From Giesbergeria anulus (lineage in GTDB: Bacteria > Pseudomonadota > Gammaproteobacteria > Burkholderiales > Burkholderiaceae_C), in assembly GCF_900111115.1 (NCBI RefSeq), contig NZ_FOGD01000013.1, positions 1 through 64,000 of the forward strand: a stretch of 64,000 nt of DNA, in the 5' to 3' direction. A program made the position numbers and the translations under genes. The notes under the pieces are model-generated. The model worked only from the letters and a program-made list of their open reading frames with translations. It was not told the DNA's origin and searched no databases. Positions 42,384 to 51,365 of this stretch are shown one piece after another (within the stretch, counting starts at the first letter, position 1; every line of letters begins with the position of its first letter).

Positions 42384-43531
42384 AATTTCCACCCTTACAA
42401 CGCCGCACACTGGCACTTGTCGTAATCATCATTCCGCTTCTACTACTTTTCATCTATGTTGCTTTGCGTTCAGGGCCATTGGCTCCTATTGCAGCTACTG
42501 TCAGCACGGTAGAGTCCCGCTCCGTTGCCCCAGCATTAGCTGGTATAGGGACAGTACAAGCGCGCTTTACTTACAAAATCGGCCCCACCGTTGCCGGGCG
42601 CGTCAAGCGGTTGGATGTGCATGTCGGCGATATCGTTAAGGCAGGGCAAGTGCTCGGTGAAATGGATGCGGTGGACCTGGACGATCGCGTTAGCGCTCAG
42701 CAGGCTGCAATCAAGAGTTCCGAAGCTGCACTTCGACAGGCTGCGGCCAAAGAAACTTTCGCGCAGACACAGGCCACACGCTATGAGCAGCTTTTATCGG
42801 TGCGTGGCACCAGCGAAGAAACGGTAGTCACCAAACGGCAAGAACTGGCTGTGGCGAGCGCGGCATTGGTCGCCTCGCGAGAAGATATCGCGCGTCTGCG
42901 CGCAGAGTTGGAAGCGCTCCGCGCTCAACGCGGAAACTTGCGGTTGGTGGCACCGGTTGCCGGACTGGTCGCAGCACGCGATGCAGACCCTGGCACCACG
43001 GTGGTGGCGGGGCAAGCGGTAATCGAAGTAATTGACACCGCAGGCCTGTGGGTTGATACACGCTTTGATCAAATCAGTGCCGAGGGACTGGCTATAGGGC
43101 TTCCAGCCAAGATTGTTCTGAGATCACGGCGATCTCAGGCAGTGGCGGGACACGTATTGCGAATCGAGCCTCGTGCCGATGCCGTGACTGAGGAAACCCT
43201 GGCAAAAATCGTTTTCAACGCGCCTCCAGTACCTCTTCCACCATTGGGTGAGTTGGCGGAGGTGACTGTGCAACTGGGCGAATTGCCTGCCGCGCCGACC
43301 ATCTCCAATGCCGCAATTCGGACAGTCGATGGAAAACGCGGTGTATGGAAGCTGGTTGAAGGAGGTTTGACTTTCACTCCGGTCGTGCTGGGCCGCTCCA
43401 GTCTTGATGGCCTGGTTCAGGTGCTCGAGGGCTTGAGCGTTGGCGACCAGATCGTGCTCTACAGCGAAAAGACACTCAGCGCCAAGAGTCGGATTAACAT
43501 CGTCGATCGTCTGCCAGGAGTCTCACCGTGA
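42380..43531 (+). CDS. HlyD/MacA-like periplasmic adaptor
   Basis: A 383-residue membrane fusion protein. One TM segment is at residues 10-30 (LALVVIIIPLLLLFIYVALR). The lipoyl halves are IGPTVAGRVKRLDVHVGDIV and RLVAPVAGLVAARDADPGTT, around a coiled-coil hairpin (about residues 100-190, AAIKSSEAALRQAAAKETFA). A beta-barrel and membrane-proximal domain follow. It joins the ABC permease and the TolC-like outer-membrane protein. Confidence 0.88.
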   Translation: MKFPPLQRRTLALVVIIIPLLLLFIYVALRSGPLAPIAATVSTVESRSVAPALAGIGTVQARFTYKIGPTVAGRVKRLDVHVGDIVKAGQVLGEMDAVDLDDRVSAQQAAIKSSEAALRQAAAKETFAQTQATRYEQLLSVRGTSEETVVTKRQELAVASAALVASREDIARLRAELEALRAQRGNLRLVAPVAGLVAARDADPGTTVVAGQAVIEVIDTAGLWVDTRFDQISAEGLAIGLPAKIVLRSRRSQAVAGHVLRIEPRADAVTEETLAKIVFNAPPVPLPPLGELAEVTVQLGELPAAPTISNAAIRTVDGKRGVWKLVEGGLTFTPVVLGRSSLDGLVQVLEGLSVGDQIVLYSEKTLSAKSRINIVDRLPGVSP

Positions 43532-44730
43532 TAAGCCTGGCCGGACGTGACATCCTTCATGCCTGGGGGAAATTCATCTTTACGGGCATCGGCCTGGGCC
43601 TGTTGATTGGCGTCACGCTGACCATGGCGGGTGTGTATCGCGGCATGGTCGATGACGGTAAGGTGTTGCTGGACAACAGCGGTGCCAACTTGTGGGTGGT
43701 ACAGAGAGACACACTGGGCCCTTATGCCGAGTCTTCCAGCATCCCTGATGACCTGTGGCGCAGCATCCGTACCCTGCCGGGCGTCGCAGAGGCCGCCAAT
43801 GTGACCTACCTGACCATGCAGGTCGGAAGAGGTGAAAAGGATGTGCGCGCCATGGTCGTGGGCATTGCGGCAGGCGAACCGGGAACATCGGGTTGGCCAC
43901 CTCAATTGGTCGCGGGGCGCCAGATTACGCGTGGCCACTATGAGGCGGTCGCGGACATCGCCACCGGGTTTAGGCTGGGCGATGATGTGAAAATTCGCCG
44001 CAACCACTACACAGTAGTTGGCCTGACCCGCCGCATGGTGTCCTCCAGTGGCGACCCAATGGTGTTCATCCCACTCAAGGATGCGCAAGAAGCGCAATTC
44101 CTCAAAGACAACGACGCCATTCTGATGCAGCGTCGCCGCACCGAAGCCAATCCGGCTTTTAACCGCCCCGGCGTGCCTGGTCTGCTCGATGCTGTGATTG
44201 CCTCACAAACCAGTAACAACTCGGTAAATGCCGTGCTGGTGCGTATCCAATCTGAATACTCCCCGCAGGAGGTGGCTGAACCGATACGGCGCTGGAAGCG
44301 GCTCACGGTTTATGACCGCGCGCAGATGGAAGAGATTTTAGTGGGAAAACTCATTGCCACATCCGCCAAGCAAATCGCCATGTTCCTGGTGATTCTGGCT
44401 GTGGTCAGCGCCGCCATCGTGGCGTTCATCATCTACACCCTGACGATGGACAAAATTCGCGAAATCGCAGTGCTCAAGCTCATCGGCACACGCAACCGCA
44501 CGATTTCGGGAATGATCTTGCAGCAGGCGTTGGTACTTGGGGTCATCGGTTTTGTCGTTGGCAAGATCACGGCTACCTTCGCTGCACCCTTGTTTCCCAA
44601 ATACGTATTGCTGATGCCCATTGATTCAATCTTGGGTTTCTTCGCGGTGATGGTTATTTGTGTGCTGGCCAGCGTTGTCGCCATCCGTATGGCGCTGAAG
44701 GTCGATCCGGCCGAAGCGATTGGAGGCTGA
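43528..44730 (+). CDS. MacB/FtsX-like ABC permease
   Basis: A 400-residue permease with the MacB arrangement: one TM near residues 15-38 (FTGIGLGLLIGVTLTMAG), a periplasmic domain of about 230 residues, then three TM segments near 285-315, 330-355 and 360-385 (MFLVILAVVSAAIVAFIIYT, FVVGKITATFAAPLFP, LGFFAVMVICVLASVVAIRM). The FtsX motif EIAVLKLIGTRNRTI is present. The ATPase is a separate gene 2 nt downstream, as in DevBCA systems. Confidence 0.87.
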   Translation: MISLAGRDILHAWGKFIFTGIGLGLLIGVTLTMAGVYRGMVDDGKVLLDNSGANLWVVQRDTLGPYAESSSIPDDLWRSIRTLPGVAEAANVTYLTMQVGRGEKDVRAMVVGIAAGEPGTSGWPPQLVAGRQITRGHYEAVADIATGFRLGDDVKIRRNHYTVVGLTRRMVSSSGDPMVFIPLKDAQEAQFLKDNDAILMQRRRTEANPAFNRPGVPGLLDAVIASQTSNNSVNAVLVRIQSEYSPQEVAEPIRRWKRLTVYDRAQMEEILVGKLIATSAKQIAMFLVILAVVSAAIVAFIIYTLTMDKIREIAVLKLIGTRNRTISGMILQQALVLGVIGFVVGKITATFAAPLFPKYVLLMPIDSILGFFAVMVICVLASVVAIRMALKVDPAEAIGG

Positions 44731-44732
44731 AC

Positions 44733-45443
44733 ATGACGGCAAAAGGCATTCACATCGAAGGCTTGAGCAAGCGTTACGGAGAGGGAGACACTGCGGTTCT
44801 CGCCTTGAAGAACGTGAACATGCAGGTTGCGCCGGGCGAGGTGGTTGGCCTGATCGGCCCATCCGGTTCCGGCAAGAGCACGTTGCTCAAGTGCCTGGGA
44901 GCCGTGATTGACCCCACCGCCGGTCGCATGGTGCTGGGAAACGAGGTGATTTTCGACGATGAATGGAAAGTGCGCGACCTGCGGGCTTTGCGCCGCGACA
45001 AGATCGGTTTCGTGTTTCAAGCGCCGTACCTGATCCCGTTTCTCGATGTCACCGATAACGTGGCGCTCTTGCCGATGCTCGCGGGTGTCGGCAATGACGA
45101 TGCGCGAAAACGCGCGCTCGAACTGCTCACCGCGCTGGATGTGCAGCACCGCGCCAAGGCCATGCCGTCACAACTCTCAGGCGGAGAACAGCAACGCGTG
45201 GCTATTGCTCGCGGCTTGGTCAATCGACCACCAGTGATCCTGGCTGATGAACCAACAGCACCGCTGGATTCGGTGCGTGCGATGTCTGTCATCCGCATCC
45301 TCAACGACATGGCTCGGCGTTTTGAAACCGCCGTCATCGTCGTCACGCACGACGAAAAAATCATCCCGACGTTCAAGCGCATTTACCACATCCGCGATGG
45401 CGTCACTCACGAGGAAGCGGGTGAAGGGCGCAGTTTTGAATGA
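44733..45443 (+). CDS. ABC transporter ATPase of the efflux operon
   Basis: A 236-residue LolD/MacB-type ATPase from ATG 44733, two nucleotides after the permease stop. Walker A is IGPSGSGKSTLL, the signature LSGGEQQRVAIARGLV, Walker B VILADEPTAPLDSV and the H-loop VVTHDEKI. It powers the permease. Ends overlap the next gene by 4 nt. Confidence 0.9.
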   Translation: MTAKGIHIEGLSKRYGEGDTAVLALKNVNMQVAPGEVVGLIGPSGSGKSTLLKCLGAVIDPTAGRMVLGNEVIFDDEWKVRDLRALRRDKIGFVFQAPYLIPFLDVTDNVALLPMLAGVGNDDARKRALELLTALDVQHRAKAMPSQLSGGEQQRVAIARGLVNRPPVILADEPTAPLDSVRAMSVIRILNDMARRFETAVIVVTHDEKIIPTFKRIYHIRDGVTHEEAGEGRSFE

Positions 45444-45487
45444 CTGCACCACTCGTTATCGATGTCGCTGAGAAAAGAAGAGGTCTC

Positions 45488-45946
45488 ATGAACAGCACTA
45501 AAAAACCGTTCCTGGTCATTGCCACCGTGCTTTTCACGGTGATGACCATATCAGTCAACCCTGCTGGCGCGCAGGCAGAATCCGCAAAGCCGATGGCGCT
45601 ACGTGGTGTGATGGACAAATTAGGCCGCGACATGCAAGCCATTACAGGCGCAATTTCCAAGGAAGAGTGGGCGGTGGTTGCCGAGTTGGCGCCGAAGATT
45701 GCCAACCACGCAGAGCCTCTCGTCGCGGAAAAAATGCGCATTCTTGCTTGGCTCGGAACCGATGCTGGGAAGTTTCGCAGCCACGATGGGCAGACGCACG
45801 AATCTGCTACAGCTATGGGCGACGCAGCCAAGCGTGGTGATGGTCTAGCCGTCATCTCTGCTTTTTCGAAGGTGCAACAAAGCTGTCTCATTTGTCATCA
45901 GAGCTTCCGTAAGCCGTTCCTGGAGCATTTCTATGAAAACCGATGA
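45488..45946 (+). CDS. Cytochrome c'-like exported protein
   Basis: A 152-residue protein from ATG 45488. It has a signal peptide (FLVIATVLFTVMTISVNPAG, cleavage near AGAQA-ES), a four-helix-bundle pattern (LRGVMDKLGRDMQAITGAIS) and near the C-terminus CLICHQSFRKPFLEHF, a CxxCH haem site placed as in cytochrome c'. Family members bind NO or act in electron transfer. Its place between an ABC exporter ATPase and the outer-membrane channel gene is unusual. Confidence 0.82.
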   Translation: MNSTKKPFLVIATVLFTVMTISVNPAGAQAESAKPMALRGVMDKLGRDMQAITGAISKEEWAVVAELAPKIANHAEPLVAEKMRILAWLGTDAGKFRSHDGQTHESATAMGDAAKRGDGLAVISAFSKVQQSCLICHQSFRKPFLEHFYENR

Positions 45947-47444
45947 CCTGACTTGCACGGGCCAATGCACGAAACCCAGTCAAAGTCCAGCCAGAGCCCT
46001 GACATCTCTCGCACTTGTTGGTTTGTTGGCTGGTTGTGCGGTCGGGCCTGACTTCAAACGCCCCGAAGCGCCGACTACATCCAAATACACCGTTGCCACC
46101 ATGCCAGCGCAAACCGCCTTGTCCACAATCCCCTTGGGGGAAGTGCAAACCCTCCGGGTCGGTCGGGAGGTCAGTTCGGAATGGTGGCACAGCCTGGGGT
46201 CATACAGACTCGATGCACTGATTGCATTGGCTTTACAAAACAGTCCCACGTTAGCCTCCGCAAAATCGACACTGCGGCAGGCGCAGGAGCTTCATGCTGC
46301 GCAAGCGGGATCAACGCGCTACCCCCAAGTCGATGCGAGTATCGGTGCGCAACGCCAACGCATGAGCTCCAGCGGTCTCGGATTGGCCGGCGAGGCACGT
46401 GAGTTCAGTCTTTACAACACCAGTGTTGGCGTAAATTACCGCCTCGACTTGGCCGGAGGGAATCGTCGTGCGCTGGAAGCGCTGGCCGCTCGTGTGGACT
46501 ACCGGAGCCATGAACTGGCGGGCGCGCAACTGACCCTTGCGGCAAATATCACCACCACCGCCATTGTCCGAGCAAAACTCGCGGGTCAGCTTGCGGCCAC
46601 CAAAGCGATGGTCGAAGCACAGGACGAGCAGATCAATGTCACCCGCGAGCGGGTGCGTTTTGGTCAAGCAGCACCGGACGAACTGCTTGCACAGCAAACG
46701 CAGACCGAACAGACTCGTTCTGGACTACCCCTGTTGCTCAAGCAACTGCAACAAAGTGAGCATCTTCTGGCTACGCTTTCCGGCCAGGCCCCTGGTGACG
46801 CGAAGGTGCCGGATTTCACTTTGGCCGAGTTCAAACTGCCCACCGAATTGCCTCTTGTGATGCCTTCTGATCTGGTGCGCAGACGGCCTGATATTCAGGC
46901 GGCAGAAGCATTGCTTCACGCGGCGAATGCCGAATATGGGGTGGCGATCGCCAAGCTGTATCCACAAATCAACCTCAGTGCAAACCTTGGCTCACAAGCA
47001 CTCACAACCGGGGCTCTTTTTGGCGGCAACTCTGCTGTTTGGAGTGTGCTGGGGCCGTTGACCCAGTCACTATTCAATCCGGGACTACCCGCAGAAAAAC
47101 GGGCATCGCTGGCGGCATTGGATGCCGCAGCGGAAAATTATCAGGGCGTTGTGCTCGACGCTCTGCGCAACGTGGCGGACACATTGAGCGCACTGGAGCA
47201 CGATGCACAGGCATTGAGTTCACTCGCGTTTGCAGACTCAACTGCACAGTCTTCTCTTGAATCCACGGGGCGTCAGTATGCGCTTGGCGCAGCCAGCTAC
47301 ACGCAATTGCTGATTGCAAGGCAGCAGGCTCAACAAAATAGCATTGCCTTGGTCGCAGCGCAGGCGCAACGACTTGCCGATAGTGCCGCTCTATTTCAGG
47401 CGATGGGTGGTGGTTATGATGGATTGAAGGTCAAGCCTTACTGA
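45933..47444 (+). CDS. NodT/TolC-like outer-membrane efflux lipoprotein
   Basis: A 503-residue RND-type outer-membrane factor. The lipobox is LVGLLAGCAVGPDFKRPE (Cys about residue 35). Two OEP repeats of coiled coil are visible: TLASAKSTLRQAQELHAAQA, then YRLDLAGGNRRALEALAARV, and the second half starting LVRRRPDIQAAEALLHAANA. It forms the trimeric outer-membrane channel of this pump. It overlaps the cytochrome gene by 14 nt and ends convergent with tniR, overlapping by 14 nt. Confidence 0.9.
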   Translation: MKTDDLTCTGQCTKPSQSPARALTSLALVGLLAGCAVGPDFKRPEAPTTSKYTVATMPAQTALSTIPLGEVQTLRVGREVSSEWWHSLGSYRLDALIALALQNSPTLASAKSTLRQAQELHAAQAGSTRYPQVDASIGAQRQRMSSSGLGLAGEAREFSLYNTSVGVNYRLDLAGGNRRALEALAARVDYRSHELAGAQLTLAANITTTAIVRAKLAGQLAATKAMVEAQDEQINVTRERVRFGQAAPDELLAQQTQTEQTRSGLPLLLKQLQQSEHLLATLSGQAPGDAKVPDFTLAEFKLPTELPLVMPSDLVRRRPDIQAAEALLHAANAEYGVAIAKLYPQINLSANLGSQALTTGALFGGNSAVWSVLGPLTQSLFNPGLPAEKRASLAALDAAAENYQGVVLDALRNVADTLSALEHDAQALSSLAFADSTAQSSLESTGRQYALGAASYTQLLIARQQAQQNSIALVAAQAQRLADSAALFQAMGGGYDGLKVKPY

Positions 47445-48045
47445 GCAACTTCGTTCCGTCGGAACGCAACTGACCGGAGGGTGAAATATGCCGATACAAG
47501 GTCTGCCGGGTAATCCCGAGTTCCTGGCACAAATCGCTGACCTTGGTTTCCGGTTGCCCCATAGCCGCCATGGCCAAGCGCAGCTTGGCCGCCGTCATCT
47601 TGAACGGCCGCCCGCCTTTCCGTCCGCGTGCCCGTGCCGACGCCAAACCGGCAACTGTGCGTTCGGCGATCAGCTCGCGCTCGAACTCGGCCAGCGCAGC
47701 GAAAATGCCAAAGACCAGTTTGCCGGCGGCGGTCGTGGTGTCGATGGCCGCGCCGTGGCCGGTCAGCACCTTGAGGCCGATGCCACGTCCAGTCAGGTCA
47801 TGTACGGTGTTGATCAGATGCCGCAGGTCGCGGCCGAGCCGATCCAGCTTCCAAACCACCAACGTGTCGCCGGATCGCAGCGCCTTCAGGCAGCTTGCCA
47901 GGCCCGGTCGATCCTCTCGTTTGCCTGATGCTTGATCCTCATAGAGATGAGCTGGATCGACGCCGACAGCGATCAGCGCGTCGCGCTGTAAGTCGGTCGC
48001 TTGGGAGCCGTCAGCCTTCGACACCCGCATGTAGCCAATCAGCAT
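47431..48045 (-). CDS. tniR: Tn402/Tn5053-family resolvase TniR
   Basis: A 204-residue serine recombinase. Catalytic N-terminus LIGYMRVSKADGSQATDLQR (Ser in RVS), VVWKLDRLGRDLRHLINT, AEFERELIAERTVAGLASAR, and C-terminal helix-turn-helix (KVSDLCQELGITRQTLYRHI). It is close to the TniR of Tn5053-like transposons. A res site lies at its start. tniA, tniB and tniQ, which should be upstream (right of 48050), are missing. Confidence 0.9.
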   Translation of the reverse strand: MLIGYMRVSKADGSQATDLQRDALIAVGVDPAHLYEDQASGKREDRPGLASCLKALRSGDTLVVWKLDRLGRDLRHLINTVHDLTGRGIGLKVLTGHGAAIDTTTAAGKLVFGIFAALAEFERELIAERTVAGLASARARGRKGGRPFKMTAAKLRLAMAAMGQPETKVSDLCQELGITRQTLYRHISPSGQLRSDGTKLLSKA

Positions 48046-48052
48046 GTTTCAC

Positions 48053-48082
48053 CTGTCACATATACGTTCGATTAAGTGACAG
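48053..48082. promoter_or_regulatory. res subsite of tniR
   Basis: CTGTCAC-16 nt-GTGACAG lies 7 nt upstream of the tniR start, the form of a resolvase crossover or regulatory subsite. Confidence 0.65.
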
Positions 48083-48602
48083 CATGAGCCAGAACACTCC
48101 GGTCATCAAAAATTGTTACTTAAACCGTAATTTATTCTAAGACATGCAAAGGGTGGGAAATGATCATGATGTGACAGAAATTCCGTCAGAGGCCCTTCTT
48201 GGGAGGTAAATCGAAAATTCCATAAACCTCCCGTCAATCGATCCCAAAACTGCCGCAAACCCACCGCACCAGGGACATGAACATCGTGGACAGGATGCCA
48301 GATATGTGCCTCACGGCGCAATCTGGAATTTCGCCCGCTAGGTCGCTTCGCGCCCGTCGCAGTCAACTCAGGGCTTCGCCCCGAGACCCCGGTGGAACAG
48401 ACTGACAAAGCACAGCGCGCCTGGCACGAAACCAATCCAGCCCGGACGAAGGCACGATGCGAGCTGGCTGTGTGGCATAGCCCCGACCAGAGGACTGGGG
48501 GAAAGAGGCCCTGCAGCGCGCTGAGTGAGAGCTGAAGGACATAGCCTTTGACCGGTCGTCATGTGCAATGCCGAAACTTTCCAAATCCATATCGAGATAC
48601 AA
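48083..48602. other. Gene-free junction between the Tn402 module and relBE
   Basis: After about 48140 the sequence no longer resembles the Tn402 res region, and no tni genes follow. Several GC-rich hairpins occur (for example GGGCTTCGCCCC near 48370). I see no gene. The deletion joint of the transposon probably lies in 48120-48200. Confidence 0.45.
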
Positions 48603-48618
48603 TGAATACATGTATTCA
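48603..48618. promoter_or_regulatory. relBE operator
   Basis: TGAATACATGTATTCA is a perfect 16-bp palindrome, 14 nt upstream of the antitoxin start, as expected for RelB autorepression. Confidence 0.65.
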
Positions 48619-48632
48619 AAAAGGACATGAGC

Positions 48633-48860
48633 ATGGCAACTTCTGTACGGCTTGCCCCAGAGACTGAGAAACGGCTGGACTTCCTCGCTTCGCACACGGG
48701 ACGCACCAAGGCCTTCTACCTGCGCGAAATCATCGAGCAGGGCATTGAGGACATGGAGGACTATTACCTGGCCTCCGACGTGCTGGAGCGCGTGCGCAAG
48801 GGCCAAGAGGCGGTGCATTCGGCAGCTGACGTGAGGAGCGCCCTTGGCCTGGACTATTGA
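48633..48860 (+). CDS. relB: RelB-type ribbon-helix-helix antitoxin
   Basis: A 75-residue protein from ATG 48633 (an ATG two codons earlier, 48627, is also possible). MATSVRLAPETEKRLDFLAS and GRTKAFYLREIIEQGIEDME form the ribbon-helix-helix, and the tail (LASDVLERVRKGQE) neutralises the toxin. It overlaps the toxin start by 17 nt. Confidence 0.85.
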   Translation: MATSVRLAPETEKRLDFLASHTGRTKAFYLREIIEQGIEDMEDYYLASDVLERVRKGQEAVHSAADVRSALGLDY

Positions 48861-49110
48861 TTACACGGCCTCGGCCTTGGGGCAGCTGAAGAAACTCGAC
48901 AAGCCCACAGCACGACGCATCGTTGACTACATGGAAGAGCGGATCTCAGAAATGGACAACCCGCGCAGCACCGGAAAGGCGCTGACTGGCCCGCTGGGAG
49001 GCCTATGGCGTTACCGGGTGGGCGAATGTCGCGTGATCTGCGACATCCAGGACGGCGCTTTGCGCGTTCTGGTGGTTCAGCTGGGCAACCGGCGCGAGGT
49101 CTACCGATAA
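48844..49110 (+). CDS. relE: RelE/ParE-family toxin
   Basis: An 88-residue toxin with the RelE fold: WTIDYTASALGQLKKLDKPT, ARRIVDYMEERISEMDNPRS, GLWRYRVGECRVICDIQD and VVQLGNRREVYR. The Arg/Arg/Tyr set of ribosome-dependent mRNA nucleases is present. It stabilises the plasmid with relB, adjacent to repA. Confidence 0.87.
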   Translation: MAWTIDYTASALGQLKKLDKPTARRIVDYMEERISEMDNPRSTGKALTGPLGGLWRYRVGECRVICDIQDGALRVLVVQLGNRREVYR

Positions 49111-49312
49111 CCTCAACGGATCATGCCAGTGGCTGTCGTCGCGGCCTCGCTGCGCAGCAGTGGCCATGAGTGACTATTGTGAGTTGATGCAAAAAAATCT
49201 CACGTTTTCAAGAACAAAACAATGAACTAGCATCACTGCGCAATAGCGGCCCTGCTGGGTGGAATCAGCACCCAACAGAGCCTGACCAAATTCAACTAAG
49301 CGAGAGTCAAAC

Positions 49313-50503
49313 ATGGCGTTTAATGATTTTAACCAAGGCTTCGATGAGGCCGCTTATCGCGACCAAATGATTGCGGCGGGTTTACCGGCGCAGGATGCCG
49401 CAGCAACGGCAGCAAAAACGGCAGCAGCACACCGCTTTTCAATGAACGGCAATTCGTACCGCCTCCAGCTCATCGCCGCAGGCATGGCCCCTGAGCAAGC
49501 CAAAGTGGCCGCAGCCGCTCTGTTCATGGGGGCAGCAGAAGCCAAAAAAAACAGCACACTGGTACCCAAGAAAAAGAAAGAAGCACCCGTAAAACTGACA
49601 CCACCAGCTATTTTAGAAAAGCCAAAGGTCGGGCCAGTCACAAAGCAGCAAAACAAGCTGCTGGACGTGGGCGCGGAAATCGCCAGTACGAAGCAGGACG
49701 AATACGGCGAGTTCATGTCTTTCACCCATGCCGTACTGTGCCAAGTGGGATTGCCGCGTGCCAAGACCGACGCCCGCGAGTTCATGCGCAAATCCGGCGA
49801 TGCTTGGGTGAACGTGCAAGCCGGATGGCTGGACGAGGGCAAAGGGCCAGTGCAGCAGCCTATCCCCTACGGGGCTATGCCGCGTCTGGCGCTGGCGTGG
49901 GTGTCGTCCTACGCCAAGCGCTACAACACCCGTGAAGTTCCCATTGGCAACAGCGCTGCCGAGTTCTTGCGCCTCATGGGAATGGAGAGCCAAGGCGCAC
50001 GCTATGCGACCTTGCGCAAGCAAATGCATGCGCTGGCCGCCTGCCGCTTGCAGCTTGGTTTCAAGGGCAGGACGTTTAACGGCCAGCCCGTCGAGCAGTT
50101 CGATGCATGGTTGGCAAACGGCAAGGCCGATCAGCGCACGCTATGGCCGGGGGTGATGGTGTTGTCTGACGTGTATTTTAATTCGCTGATTGAAAGCGCT
50201 GTGCCACTGGACAATCGCGCCCTACACGCCCTGAAAGGCTCTGCGTTGGCTTTGGACGTGTACGCATGGCTTGCCCATCGCCTGCACCGCATCGAGGGTC
50301 GCCCGGTCATTCTGCATTGGAAGTCGCTGCGCGAGCAGTTTGCGCAGGAGTATCAAGGAAAAGACCCTGATAAAGACTTCAAAAAGAAGTTTTTACCGGT
50401 GCTGAACAATGTGCAGGTGGTCTATCCGCAAGCCAAGGTTAAGCAGGTTACGGGCGGGTTGATGCTTATGGGTTCGTCGCCACCGATTCCGAAGAAGGCT
50501 TAA
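49313..50503 (+). CDS. repA: Plasmid replication initiator RepA
   Basis: A 396-residue RepA of the RepA_C family. The N-terminal ~110 residues are Ala/Lys-rich. The conserved part has YGEFMSFTHAVLCQVGLPRA, YGAMPRLALAWVSSYAKRYN, TREVPIGNSAAEFLRLMGME and SALALDVYAWLAHRLHRIEG, with paired winged-helix features. Five iterons lie 137-374 nt downstream. It is intact and appears to be the main replicon. Confidence 0.88.
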   Translation: MAFNDFNQGFDEAAYRDQMIAAGLPAQDAAATAAKTAAAHRFSMNGNSYRLQLIAAGMAPEQAKVAAAALFMGAAEAKKNSTLVPKKKKEAPVKLTPPAILEKPKVGPVTKQQNKLLDVGAEIASTKQDEYGEFMSFTHAVLCQVGLPRAKTDAREFMRKSGDAWVNVQAGWLDEGKGPVQQPIPYGAMPRLALAWVSSYAKRYNTREVPIGNSAAEFLRLMGMESQGARYATLRKQMHALAACRLQLGFKGRTFNGQPVEQFDAWLANGKADQRTLWPGVMVLSDVYFNSLIESAVPLDNRALHALKGSALALDVYAWLAHRLHRIEGRPVILHWKSLREQFAQEYQGKDPDKDFKKKFLPVLNNVQVVYPQAKVKQVTGGLMLMGSSPPIPKKA

Positions 50504-50639
50504 CCGCGCACCGCACGGGTGGGCTATCGTGCTGCGCATTGAGCCTTGTTCCAGTCTTACTCCTTCGGACTTCTATCCCTTTCGCCATGGTAATGGCGAA
50601 ACCACGGCGACGCTGGTCAGCGTGCCGGCGTGACTGTCA

Positions 50640-50877
50640 CGATAAATCAGACCCCCCACCATTGGCGACAGATTCGCCCGACCTGGTACGCTGCAAGTTA
50701 CCAATCAAAAGCACCCAGAAAAGAATAAAAAAACAGGCCACGCCTGTGGAAAATCCCTGTGAAAGTGGTGATTTATCCACGATAAATCAGACCCCCCCAC
50801 TGCGATAGATCAGACCCCCCCATAGCGGTTTTTCACGATAGATCAGACCCCCCTTTTCACGATAGATCAGACCCCCC
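50640..50877 (+). promoter_or_regulatory. oriV with five 18-bp iterons
   Basis: CGATAAATCAGACCCCCC at 50640 and 50780, and CGATAGATCAGACCCCCC at 50803, 50836 and 50860. The last four are clustered at 23-33-bp spacing, preceded by TTATCCACG (50772-50780, one off the DnaA box). A/T-rich sequence follows at about 50885-50935. The set next to repA marks the replication origin. Confidence 0.85.
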
Positions 50878-51327
50878 CAAAACCTGTAAGGTTTACCTAT
50901 AGTTCCTTCCTATAAAAATTACCTGTAGTTGAAGACCCAAAAACCGGGGATAACTCAACCGCCTGCGCAAAATGAAGCACCGCAAAGCGGTCTGCGACCG
51001 GGGCACCCCTGCGGGGTTCCCCCACCCTTCGGGCGGCCCCCCCTCCCGCAACACCAGCTGGCCTTCGGCCTAGAGAAATAACAACCAGGAACGCGGCACT
51101 TGCCGCGCAGGGTTGCACCACCAGACCGCCCAGAACAAAGCCCAGTGTCCAAAACCAGGGCACCGGAAACCCTAAAACCAGTTTTTCAGTAAAACACCGC
51201 AAACCGTTTGGCATGGCTTCGCCATAAACAGCCAAGGAAGGCCGGAAACGTGGCGCCAGTGTGTTTTTTGATGGCGTCTAAGGGCTACGGTGCGGCAGCG
51301 CCTTGAAACGCGCCTGCGGGCCTAAAA
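50878..51327. other. Gene-free stretch after oriV
   Basis: It has an A/T-rich part (50885-50935, TTTACCTATAGTTCC and ATTACCTGTAGTT repeats) that may be the melting region. A GC-rich part with strong hairpins (GGGGCACCCCTGCGGGG) and the left edge of a Tn3 end follow. No protein is evident. Confidence 0.45.
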
Positions 51328-51365
51328 GGGGTCGTCTCAGAAAACGGAGAATAAAGCACGTTAAG
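51328..51365 (+). mobile_element. Tn3-family 38-bp terminal inverted repeat next to tnpA
   Basis: The 38 bp begin GGGGTCGTCTCAGAAAACGG and end AAAGCACGTTAAG. The tnpA stop codon lies inside it at 51361-51363, the usual Tn3 layout. The transposon extends right. The other end of this copy is lost. Confidence 0.88.
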
